From NCBI GenBank assembly GCA_018268715.1, contig JAFDVZ010000002.1, positions 739,632-803,631 on the forward strand: DNA of 64,000 nucleotides. The letters are read 5' to 3'. Source of the DNA: Acidobacteriota bacterium. Its GTDB lineage: Bacteria; Acidobacteriota; Terriglobia; Bryobacterales; Bryobacteraceae. The first letter of the stretch is position 1, and every line of letters begins with the position of its first letter. The notes beneath the pieces were generated by a model, which had not been told where the DNA came from, did no database searches, and worked only from the letters and a program-made list of their open reading frames with translations. Shown here piece by piece: positions 38,723 to 46,986 of the stretch. The position numbers and the translations under genes were made by a program.

Positions 38723-40120
38723 ATGATTTATCGATACATTGCCGCGATGTTACTGGCGTCGCTGACGGTTGTTCCGGCGGTGGCGCAGAAAAAGGGTAAG
38801 GCGCCGCAGCAGCGCGAGGTGAAGGTCCAGAAGACCTCGCTGTCCAAAGAGCAGGAGACGCAACTGGGCAAGGAGGCCGCCGCCGAGGTGGAGCGCACCA
38901 TGGAGGTGGTCAGCAATCCACAGGCCGAGGCGTGGCTCAACAAGATCGGCCAACGCCTGGCGGCCACCCCGCAGGCCAACGCCTATCCTTACTACTTCAA
39001 ACTGGTCAACGAAGATTCCATCAACGCCTTCGCGCTGCCGGGCGGACCGATGTTCGTGCACACCGGCCTGATCAAGGCCGCCGAGAGCGAGGACCAGGTG
39101 GCGGGCGTGCTGGCCCACGAAATGTCGCACGTCGCGCTGCGCCATGGCGCAAACCAGATGTCGAAGGCGCAAACCTGGCAGACCATCATGGGCGTGGTCG
39201 GCGCCGCGGCCGGCATGGTGGGCGGCGGACAGTGCGGCCTGATGTGCCAGGCCATCCAGATGGGCGGAGGACTGGCGGAAAACAGCGTCCTGATGAAGTT
39301 TTCCCGCGACCATGAACGCGACGCTGACCTGAACGGGGCCCGTATGATGGCGGCGGCCGGCTACGATCCGGCTGCGCTCGCCAAGTTCTTCCAGAAGCTC
39401 GAAGGCCAGCAGGGCGCGGCCGCCCAGCCCAAGGGATTGCAGGCCTGGCTATCCTCGCACCCCTCTCCCGGCAACCGGGTCCAGTACATTCAGGACGACA
39501 TGACTTTCTACGCCCGGCGCGAATACACGGCCTCGTCCGGCAGTTCATTCCCGCAGGTGCAGAAGACGGTCGCCGCCCTGCCCCCGGCCAAGCCGAAGCC
39601 CGCCACCATGCTGCAGCCGGTGCAGGCGCAGGCCCGCACCAACCTGCCCCAGGGCTTCAAGGATCTCCAGACCAAGGGCTTCGCCATCGGCTACCCGGGC
39701 GCCTGGCAAGCGGGACAGCCGCAGGGAGGAGGCGGGATCTTCGTCGTGCCCCAGGGGGGCGCCGCCCAGCAGCAGAACGGCGGCGTCGAACTGATTACGG
39801 GCGTCATGATCGACTATTCGAAGCCGAAGTCCACCGACCTGAGCGCCGCCACCAGCGAAATCCTGCAATCGCTCAAGCAGGGCGACCAGAACATGAAGCT
39901 CGAAAGCACCAAGCCCGTCCAGTTGGGCGGCAAGCCGGCGATGCTGACGCGGTTGACGACGAAGACGTCCAATCAGCAGGATCCCCAGCAGACCGTGCTG
40001 TTCTATACGTCCATGCAGGGCGAACTGCTGTTCACCATGGCCGCCGCCGCGCCGCCCAGCCAGTGGTCGCAGGCCGAGCCGGTGCTCACCCAGATCACCT
40101 CCACGGTGCAGTTTAAGTAA
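38723..40120 (+). CDS. Secreted M48-family metalloprotease
   Basis: A protein of 466 residues. A signal peptide (MLLASLTVVPAVAQ) is followed by an M48 catalytic domain with HEMSH at residues 132-136 (two His and catalytic Glu) and a second zinc-ligand segment DHERDADLNGARMM. The C-terminal part (about 320-466) resembles PsbP/DUF1795-like beta domains (GFAIGYPGAWQ). M48C-type periplasmic proteases such as BepA act in outer-membrane quality control. I chose the ATG at 38,723, preceded by GGGGAAAGG. Convergent with the MerR gene, 3-bp gap. Confidence 0.87.
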   Translation: MIYRYIAAMLLASLTVVPAVAQKKGKAPQQREVKVQKTSLSKEQETQLGKEAAAEVERTMEVVSNPQAEAWLNKIGQRLAATPQANAYPYYFKLVNEDSINAFALPGGPMFVHTGLIKAAESEDQVAGVLAHEMSHVALRHGANQMSKAQTWQTIMGVVGAAAGMVGGGQCGLMCQAIQMGGGLAENSVLMKFSRDHERDADLNGARMMAAAGYDPAALAKFFQKLEGQQGAAAQPKGLQAWLSSHPSPGNRVQYIQDDMTFYARREYTASSGSSFPQVQKTVAALPPAKPKPATMLQPVQAQARTNLPQGFKDLQTKGFAIGYPGAWQAGQPQGGGGIFVVPQGGAAQQQNGGVELITGVMIDYSKPKSTDLSAATSEILQSLKQGDQNMKLESTKPVQLGGKPAMLTRLTTKTSNQQDPQQTVLFYTSMQGELLFTMAAAAPPSQWSQAEPVLTQITSTVQFK

Positions 40121-40123
40121 GGC

Positions 40124-40516
40124 TTACTTAAGAATTTCGAGAATCGCGAGCAGTTCCTGGCGGATCTGGTCCAATCCGGGCGCGGGCGCCGCCGGGAACA
40201 GTTCGCCCTGCACCCTAACCGGCTCCGGCTTCACCGGTTCGATCCGGCCGCGGTCGTCCAGCCACTTCTTTGCGCCTTCGATGGTGAAGCGCTTGTCGTA
40301 TAGCAGGTGCTTGATTTCGAGCACCAGTTCGACGTCCTTGCGCCGGAAAAGCCGATGACCTTTCCCCGATTTTCTGGGCCCCAGGCCGGGGAATTGGTTC
40401 TCCCAGAAGCGCAACACGTAAGGCTTGATGCCGGTAAGCTTGCTGACTTCTCCGATGCGGAAGTACAGCTTGTCCGGTATCGAGGGCTCGACGACTATCC
40501 TGGCTGGTTCCGCCAT
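40124..40516 (-). CDS. MerR-family DNA-binding protein (HTH plus short tail)
   Basis: A protein of 130 residues. LYFRIGEVSKLTGIKPYVLRFWENQF is the MerR HTH, then GHRLFRRKDVELVLEIKHLLYDKRFTIEGAKKWL. No metal or ligand domain follows; the tail is proline-rich with a final helix. This short class often accompanies ribosome or rRNA-modification genes. Starts 19 bp from the divergent rlmB start, so one short control region must serve both. Confidence 0.82.
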   Translation of the reverse strand: MAEPARIVVEPSIPDKLYFRIGEVSKLTGIKPYVLRFWENQFPGLGPRKSGKGHRLFRRKDVELVLEIKHLLYDKRFTIEGAKKWLDDRGRIEPVKPEPVRVQGELFPAAPAPGLDQIRQELLAILEILK

Positions 40517-40535
40517 AAGGCTAACCTATATTCTA

Positions 40536-41255
40536 ATGGCGATTGTTGCGGGAATCCATCCTGTTTCCGAGGCGTTACGCGCGAAGCGCTCGCTCGACCG
40601 CGTGTTGGTGGCGCGTGGAGCCGGCGGAGCGAAGGTCCAGGAGATTGTAGACGCCTGCCGGAAGGCCGGCGTGCCGGTGCGGTTTGAGCCGCGCGACGCG
40701 CTGGACCGCCTGGCGGCCGGATCGGCCCACCAGGGTGTGGTCGCCGTCGGCGCCGCGCACGGCTACGCCGATCTGGATGCGCTCGCCGAAAGCGCGCGGA
40801 TGCTGGTGCTGCTCGACGGTGTGGAGGATCCGCACAATCTCGGCGCGGTCATCCGCACGGCCAACGCCGTGGGAGCCGACGCGGTGGTGATTCCGGACCG
40901 CCGCGCCGCCGGACTCACCGACACAGTGGCGAAATCCTCGGCCGGGGCCATCGAATACACCCCCGTGGCCCGCATCGGCAACGTGGCGCAAACGCTTGAA
41001 AAGCTGAAGAATCACGGCTTCTGGATCTACGGGCTCGACGAGCGCGGAAGCGTCCCCTACCACCGCGTGGACTGGGCCGAGCGGTGCGTGCTGGTGCTCG
41101 GCGCGGAGGGCAAGGGTCTCCACGACCTGGTCCGCAAGCGCTGCGATGTGCTGGTGTCCATCCCCATGGCCGGCGCGGTGGCGTCGCTGAACGTGTCGGT
41201 GGCGGCGGGCGTCGTCCTGTTTGAGTGGCGCAAGTCGGCGGCTAAGGCGCGCTAG
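40536..41255 (+). CDS. rlmB: 23S rRNA (guanosine-2251-2'-O)-methyltransferase
   Basis: A protein of 239 residues from the ATG at 40,536. N-terminal RNA-binding domain (VAGIHPVSEALRAKRS), then a SpoU/TrmH knot: LLDGVEDPHNLGAVIRTANAVG (motif 1), LVLGAEGKGL (motif 2) and SIPMAGAVASLNVSVAAGV (motif 3). It modifies the ribosomal P-loop. An upstream in-frame GTG (40,425) exists but would overlap the divergent MerR gene. Ends with a 14-bp overlap with the convergent adenosyltransferase gene. Confidence 0.9.
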   Translation: MAIVAGIHPVSEALRAKRSLDRVLVARGAGGAKVQEIVDACRKAGVPVRFEPRDALDRLAAGSAHQGVVAVGAAHGYADLDALAESARMLVLLDGVEDPHNLGAVIRTANAVGADAVVIPDRRAAGLTDTVAKSSAGAIEYTPVARIGNVAQTLEKLKNHGFWIYGLDERGSVPYHRVDWAERCVLVLGAEGKGLHDLVRKRCDVLVSIPMAGAVASLNVSVAAGVVLFEWRKSAAKAR

Positions 41256-41874
41256 CGCCGCTCGCCTGATTGGGGTCCCACAGGACTTCCTCGGCGCCCA
41301 GCGCCCAGTTCACCCAGCGGCTCCATACGAACATTGCGTCGCTCAGCCGGTTCAGGTAGTGCAGGCAGTCGTCGTCGACATCCTCGCGCCGGCTCAGCGC
41401 CACAACCAGACGTTCGGCCCGGCGGCAGACCGTCCGGCACACGTGCATTTCGGCGTTCAGCCGCGATCCGCCCGGCAGCACGAACGACCGCAATGCCGGC
41501 AGATCGGCGTTCAAGACGTCGATTTCGGCTTCCAGGCGCTTCACTTCGGCGCTGGTGACGCGGGGTTGGCGCGGCTGTACGTCGGCCGGCAGCGTCGAAA
41601 GGATCGAGCCGAGGTTGAACAACTCGTGTTGCACCCGGTGGACAATCGCGCTCAATCTTTCGAGCGTCGGAAATTCCAGCGCCAGATGGTCCAGCGTGAC
41701 GCGAGCGCATCCCAAGAACGCGTTCAGCTCATCCACGGTCCCGTAAGCTTCGATGCGGAGATCGTCCTTGCTGGTGCGCTGTCCGCCCGTCAGGCTGGTG
41801 GATCCGTGATCGCCCAGGCGCGTGTAAATCCGGTTCAGCGCGATCCGCGGTTCGTTGAACGTCTTGTCTTTCAC
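41242..41874 (-). CDS. Cob(I)yrinic acid a,c-diamide adenosyltransferase, PduO-type
   Basis: A protein of 210 residues with a GTG start at 41,874. Seen: RIYTRLGDHGSTSLTGGQR (ATP loop, TRxGDxGxT), AYGTVDELNAFLG, and FVLPGGSRLNAEMHVCRTVCRRAER, the PduO C-terminal signature. It attaches the adenosyl group to cobalamin. No other cobalamin gene is near. Preceded by GAGGCAGGGAAA as a ribosome-binding site. Confidence 0.9.
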   Translation of the reverse strand: MKDKTFNEPRIALNRIYTRLGDHGSTSLTGGQRTSKDDLRIEAYGTVDELNAFLGCARVTLDHLALEFPTLERLSAIVHRVQHELFNLGSILSTLPADVQPRQPRVTSAEVKRLEAEIDVLNADLPALRSFVLPGGSRLNAEMHVCRTVCRRAERLVVALSRREDVDDDCLHYLNRLSDAMFVWSRWVNWALGAEEVLWDPNQASGASAP

Positions 41875-42126
41875 CCGTTTCCCTGCCTCTATTCTAGGCC
41901 GGGCCGCTTCGCCGCCGGGAATCGGGCGAATTCGGGAAAAATTGTTCGCAAATTGCGGCCTAATTATCAGAGTATTTGTCCGAATGGACATATTGGCTGG
42001 CGTATTGGGTTGGGATATCATTCACCAAGCCGCTTTGCGGGAAACGCTTCAGCCGTCGGGTGACAGGATACGTGGGCCTGGAGTTGGAAGCGTTTGCAGA
42101 GGCGGCGCCTCTCACAGGAGAAGTAC

Positions 42127-45100
42127 ATGAAACGCGCAACCATGATCCTGGGCCTCCTCGGCCTGTTGCTCGCCATCTCCGCGCCCACGTGGGCGCAATC
42201 GTCATACACGGCTTCGGCTCGCGGCGTCATCTCGGACGCCAGCGGCGCCTCCGTTCCAGGCGCCAAAGTGACGCTAACCGAAGCGGACCGAAACCTCGCG
42301 CACACCGTCACCACGGACGAGGCCGGCCGCTACTTCATGACTGCTCTGCCGCCGGGACCCTACCGGTTGACTATCGAAGCAAAGGGGTTCAAGAAATACG
42401 CCGTAACGAACATTCAACTGGCGGTCCAGCAGCAGGCCACCTTTGACGCCAGCCTGCAGGTCGGCGAACTGTCCACTTCCGTCGAAATCACCAGTGAAGC
42501 TCCGCTGTTGAACACCACCATCGCCACCATGGGGCAGGTGGTCGAGACCAAGTACATGATGTCGCTGCCGAACATCGGCCGCAGTTCGCTGTTCTACCTC
42601 AGCCTGACGCCCGGCGTGGTTGGCGCAAACAGCCAGACCAATACGCCGACGAACACCAACTTCGTGGCGGGCGGCGCGCGCAATTCCACCTCCGATGTGC
42701 TGGTGGACGGCGCCATCGTGAACACCACGGAGCAGAACACCGGGGCCACCGACCTCAAGTACACGCCCTCGGTGGACGCCGTGCAGGAGTTCAAGATCCA
42801 GATGAACTTCTTCAACGCCGAGTACGCCGAATCGGGCGGCGCGGTGGTGAACCTGGTCACCAAGTCGGGCACCAACCAGTTCCACGGAGACGCCTACTAC
42901 TACCGGCGCGACTCCACCCTGAACGCCAACAGTTGGTCCAACAACCGGTCCGGCGCTCCGAAGACGTACTACCGCCGCGACCAGCCCGGCATCGTCATCG
43001 GCGGTCCCATCAAGCGCAACAAGACCTTCTTCTTCGCCACCTACGAACAGACCAAGGCCAAGAGCCCGCAGACCTATACGGGAAGCGCGCCCATCGCGGC
43101 GTTTCGCACCGGCGACTTCAGCAAACTGCTGTTCAGCGACGGCCGCCCCATGACCATCTACAACCCGTTCGACACTTACAAGGATGCGAGCGGCGTCACC
43201 AAGCGGAATCCCTTTCCGAACAACCAGATTCCGGTCAGCATGTTCGACCCTGTGTCGGTGAAGGCGATGAAGTATATCCCCACGGCGAACTCCGTGCCCA
43301 CCAACGCCTACACCTTCGCCAACAATTTCTACGTCCAGGGCATCGACCTGAGCATGACCCGCCAGATGGACTTCAAGGTCGACCACTCGCTCACCGACAA
43401 ACTGCGCATCACCGGCCGTTACAGCCACCAGCGCAGCGACGGCACGCCCGCCAACATGTGGGCGGCGGCCGACGCGAGCATCGGGGCGGCCAACAGTCCG
43501 AACACCGGCCCCAACGCCACCCGCAACCACTCGGTGGCCGCCAACGCCACCTGGATGCAGAATCCGTCCACCATCTGGGTGGTGAACTACGGACTGATCT
43601 ACAGCACCTACGGGCGTAACCCGTTCGCCGCCACCGATTCGACGACGCTCGGGCTGCCCAAGTACATGCTGGACAACGCCGCCTACAAGGCCTTCCCGTT
43701 CTTCAACGGATTCGGCATCGACATCGGCACCCAGGGCTGGCTGATCATGGACCGCCAGGAAGGCGTCCACCAGATCGCCGGTTCGATGACCAAGACCTTC
43801 AGCGGCCATACCCTCAAGGCCGGTTACGAGTACCGCCGCAACTTCCTCGACTACGCTCAGCCGGGGTATCCGCAGGGGCACTTCTCCTTCGGCCAGCAGA
43901 CCACCAGCCAGGACCTGAACACGTCCAACAGCCTGCAAGGCAGCGCCTTCGCTTCGTTCCTGCTCGGTTGGGGCAACGGGGGCGACTACCACATCGATCC
44001 CAAGGTGTTCAATCGCGCGGCCTACATGGGCTTCTTCGTGCAGGACGATTGGAAGCTCACCTCGAAGCTGACCCTGAACCTGGGCCTGCGCTACGAGTTC
44101 GACATCCCGCGCTGGGAACTCCAGAACCGCTTCAGCTATTGGGACCTGAACGCCTCGGCGCCCATCTCCGTTCCGGGCTACACGCTGAAGGGCGTGTATA
44201 AGTTCGTGGGCAACGGCCAATCGCCGTTCGACAAGGACATGAACAACTTCGCTCCGCGCCTGGGCATCGCCTACGCGCTGAATTCGAAGACGTCCATCCG
44301 GACCGGCGCCGGTATCTTCTACACGCTCAGCCGCGCCACCGTGTCCGGCCACACCGGATCGCCGTTCAACACGAACTCGACTCCGACCTGGAGCCTCGAC
44401 AGCAACGCCACCCGCTACATAACGCTGTCGAATCCCTATCCGCAGGGCCTGACCCTGCCGCTCGGCAGCTCGCTGGGCGACGCCACGTTCATGGGTCTGG
44501 GCGCTGGCACCATCCTTCGCAACACCGCGCAGAACCCCGAACTGTACCAGTGGAACTTCTCCATTCAGCGTGAAGTCGGCTTCGGATCGTTGCTCGAGGT
44601 CAACTACCTGGGCAGCCGCGGCGCGAAGCTCACCAATGCGGCGTCCACCGGCCTCGCCAACCTGAATCCCATCTACTGGCTGAATCCGGGCAACGGAGCC
44701 CAATACACTCGGCAGCAGTTGCAGGCCGCCGTGCCGAACCCGTTCTACGGGATCATCACCAACCCGCTCGCCACCAACATGCGGAACCCCACCATCCAGT
44801 TCTACCGCCTGCTGCGCCCGATGATGCAGTTCGACGGCGCGAGCAGTTCGGAGTTGGGCAACGGCGACTCTTCGTATCAAAGCCTCCAGGTGAAGTGGGA
44901 AAAACGCTTCTCGCACGGCTTCCAGATGCTGGCCCACTACACGTGGTCGAAGATGCTCGACGACGTGTCGAACGGGTCGGGCAACCTGGACTGGCTGAGC
45001 AACAGCAACGGCCGGTACCTGCAGAACCTTTGGGATTACAGCCAGGAGAAGTCGTACTCTTCGAACGACGTGCCCCATCGGCTGGTGATCACCGGCGTTT

Positions 45101-45612
45101 ACCAGCTGCCGGTTGGACAGGGCCGGCAGTGGATGAATCACGTGAACCGTTGGGTGGACGGCGTGGTCGGCGGCTGGGAAATCAGCGCCTTCTACACCCG
45201 GCAGTCGAGCCAGCCGTTGCAGGTGACGCAGAACGGCGGCACGTTGTGGAACGGCACCCAGCGGCCGAACCTGATCGGCGATCCGAGCACTTCGGGGTCG
45301 GTGTACAGCCGCATGGGCCAGTGGTTCAACACCGCGGCGTTCTCGCAGCCCGCGGCCGACACCTACGGCAGCGCGCCGCGGTTCCTGAACTATCGCGGAC
45401 CGCTGCTCGACACGCTGGACGCCTCCATCGCCAAGAGTTGGAAGGTGACCGAAGCGCAGCGCGTGGAGTTCCGCATGGAGGCCTCGAACTTCCGCAACCA
45501 CCCGATCTTCAACCCGCCGGCCACCGCCTACGGGTCGAGCAGTTTCGGGCAGATCACATCCACCAAGGTCGGTTCGCGCAACATCCAGCTCAGTCTGAAG
45601 TATTACTTCTAG
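42127..45612 (+). CDS. TonB-dependent receptor, Oar-like (second copy)
   Basis: A protein of 1,161 residues. Signal peptide (GLLGLLLAISAPTWAQ), CarboxypepD_reg domain (GVISDASGASVPGAKVTL), plug (VDAVQEFKIQMNFFNAEYAE; GGAVVNLVTKSGTNQFHG) and a barrel with C-terminal NIQLSLKYYF. Same architecture as the receptor at 14,438-17,821 but clearly diverged. The start is set by ACAGGAGAAGTAC just upstream. Followed directly by an intrinsic terminator. Predicted outer-membrane transport of large nutrients. Confidence 0.9.
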   Translation: MKRATMILGLLGLLLAISAPTWAQSSYTASARGVISDASGASVPGAKVTLTEADRNLAHTVTTDEAGRYFMTALPPGPYRLTIEAKGFKKYAVTNIQLAVQQQATFDASLQVGELSTSVEITSEAPLLNTTIATMGQVVETKYMMSLPNIGRSSLFYLSLTPGVVGANSQTNTPTNTNFVAGGARNSTSDVLVDGAIVNTTEQNTGATDLKYTPSVDAVQEFKIQMNFFNAEYAESGGAVVNLVTKSGTNQFHGDAYYYRRDSTLNANSWSNNRSGAPKTYYRRDQPGIVIGGPIKRNKTFFFATYEQTKAKSPQTYTGSAPIAAFRTGDFSKLLFSDGRPMTIYNPFDTYKDASGVTKRNPFPNNQIPVSMFDPVSVKAMKYIPTANSVPTNAYTFANNFYVQGIDLSMTRQMDFKVDHSLTDKLRITGRYSHQRSDGTPANMWAAADASIGAANSPNTGPNATRNHSVAANATWMQNPSTIWVVNYGLIYSTYGRNPFAATDSTTLGLPKYMLDNAAYKAFPFFNGFGIDIGTQGWLIMDRQEGVHQIAGSMTKTFSGHTLKAGYEYRRNFLDYAQPGYPQGHFSFGQQTTSQDLNTSNSLQGSAFASFLLGWGNGGDYHIDPKVFNRAAYMGFFVQDDWKLTSKLTLNLGLRYEFDIPRWELQNRFSYWDLNASAPISVPGYTLKGVYKFVGNGQSPFDKDMNNFAPRLGIAYALNSKTSIRTGAGIFYTLSRATVSGHTGSPFNTNSTPTWSLDSNATRYITLSNPYPQGLTLPLGSSLGDATFMGLGAGTILRNTAQNPELYQWNFSIQREVGFGSLLEVNYLGSRGAKLTNAASTGLANLNPIYWLNPGNGAQYTRQQLQAAVPNPFYGIITNPLATNMRNPTIQFYRLLRPMMQFDGASSSELGNGDSSYQSLQVKWEKRFSHGFQMLAHYTWSKMLDDVSNGSGNLDWLSNSNGRYLQNLWDYSQEKSYSSNDVPHRLVITGVYQLPVGQGRQWMNHVNRWVDGVVGGWEISAFYTRQSSQPLQVTQNGGTLWNGTQRPNLIGDPSTSGSVYSRMGQWFNTAAFSQPAADTYGSAPRFLNYRGPLLDTLDASIAKSWKVTEAQRVEFRMEASNFRNHPIFNPPATAYGSSSFGQITSTKVGSRNIQLSLKYYF

Positions 45613-45621
45613 ACGACAAAC

Positions 45622-45664
45622 AGGCCCGCTCCCCCCTGCTCAGCGGAGGGCGGGCCTTTGTTTT
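45622..45664 (+). terminator. Intrinsic terminator of the TonB receptor gene
   Basis: Stem AGGCCCGC / GCGGGCCT (8 bp, extended by imperfect CTCC/GGAG pairing) starting 10 bp after the receptor's stop codon, followed by TTTGTTTTC. Also ends the small membrane gene on the other strand at 45,688 if read the other way. Confidence 0.85.
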
Positions 45665-45687
45665 CTATTCGATAGCGGGCGGCAGCG

Positions 45688-45882
45688 TCAGGCGATCTTC
45701 CGCACCAGCCGGGCCGGCAGCGTGATGATGGCCCACACCAGTTCGAGCACTCCTCCCACCGCAATGCCCACAATCCGGAACGGCAGCAACAGCAGCCACA
45801 CGATCGGGTAGAGCACCAGGGCCAGCAGCGCGAGCGGCCAACAGAAGAACAACACCACGCACCAAATCAAGAACGTGAGCAT
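45688..45882 (-). CDS. Small membrane protein of 64 residues
   Basis: From the ATG at 45,882 the product is 64 residues, with two hydrophobic stretches (LIWCVVLFFCWPLALLALVL and IVGIAVGGVLELVWAIITL) and a basic end RLVRKIA. The start is backed by GAAAGGGAAAGGT upstream. Function unknown; it looks like a small inner-membrane protein. It lies between the second TonB receptor gene and a receptor pseudogene. Confidence 0.6.
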   Translation of the reverse strand: MLTFLIWCVVLFFCWPLALLALVLYPIVWLLLLPFRIVGIAVGGVLELVWAIITLPARLVRKIA

Positions 45883-45914
45883 CGTGACCTTTCCCTTTCG
45901 AGGATACGCCCTCT

Positions 45915-46765
45915 CCGCCCTGGAAGTTCCCCGATTCGCTACTTGCAGACGAACGCCGCGTTGGTAAGCGCCTGCCGCCGGCTCGTCTCCTCCGCCTTGG
46001 GCCGGAACGGGAGTGGCGGTCCAGCCATTCGTGTCGTAGGAGACTTCGCTCAACAGCGTCGTGCCGACGGTCGGGGTGTAGGAGCCGCTCCACATGGTGG
46101 TCCAGTAGGTCTGGTTGACCTGTTCCTTCACCAGGTGGCCGAACACCCAGAACCTGTCCGAGAAACGGTGATCGACGCGGAGGATCGCCTCGCGAACGTT
46201 GGCCGGCGGCTTGTCGCCGCCCACGAAACGGTTTCCGGAGGTCGCGGCGGTTGGGAAGACGCCCGCCTTCCACCAGCGCCTGCGCGTTTGGATTGAGCAG
46301 TGCGGTCGGCGTGGTGTTGTTCGGGAACGCCTGCCCGGCGCTCGGAACGTGAATCGGAGTGCTCGAGGGAATCACGCCGCCGTAGGAGCTGCGTGTTCAC
46401 CTTGCCGCCCCGGATCAGCCTGCGCCATTCCATGTTGTAGAAAAAGAACGTGCGGTCCCGGTTCTTGTTGAACGGGACTTCAGGAAGCGCTACCGGTCCG
46501 CCGACGTTGAAGCCATAGCTGTTGACGCGCAGTTCCGGCTTCTCGGTCTTGCCCCCGCGGTTGAACGAGAGGTCGTTGGCGTTCAGCGTGTCGTTGCGGA
46601 GGAACTCCCATGCGCCGGCGTGGAAATCCTTGGCGCCAAGTACTGGCCGCTCTCGTTGGTCTCGATGACGCAAGTCTGGCAAGGCGCCGGTGTCCGTTAC
46701 TGTTATGGATACGTTCGGCACGGCCGCGCCCGACTGGTCGAGCACCGTGTCCACGATAATAGAGC
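45915..46765 (-). pseudogene. Degraded TonB-dependent receptor (Oar-like)
   Basis: Read on the minus strand, a CarboxypepD_reg start (VLDQSGAAVPNVSITVTDTG) is joined after a deletion to plug/barrel fragments (FHAGAWEFLRNDTLNAND; SYGFNVGGPVALPEVPFNKN; FFFYNMEWRRLI), then in other frames to ALLNPNAQALVEGG and DHRFSDRFWVFGHL. Several frameshifts and a large deletion; the C-terminal barrel is missing. A third, inactivated member of the receptor family in this window. Confidence 0.75.
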
Positions 46766-46986
46766 GGACGCAACGACAGCGCACGCCAGCCTGGGCAGGA
46801 GGGTTCCCGGAAGTAACAAGCCGCCGGCGAAATCGCGGGAATCGTCGCCGGTGAGCTGGACCCGCCGCCCTGAACCGCCGCCGTCCAAAACCGGACACCG
46901 CGATCCGGAACCGGACAGGGCGTCCCTCTCGAAAATCGCCACTCCGCCGCCTTCGCTGTGGCCCGCTAATTGCTCCCGAATAGTCG

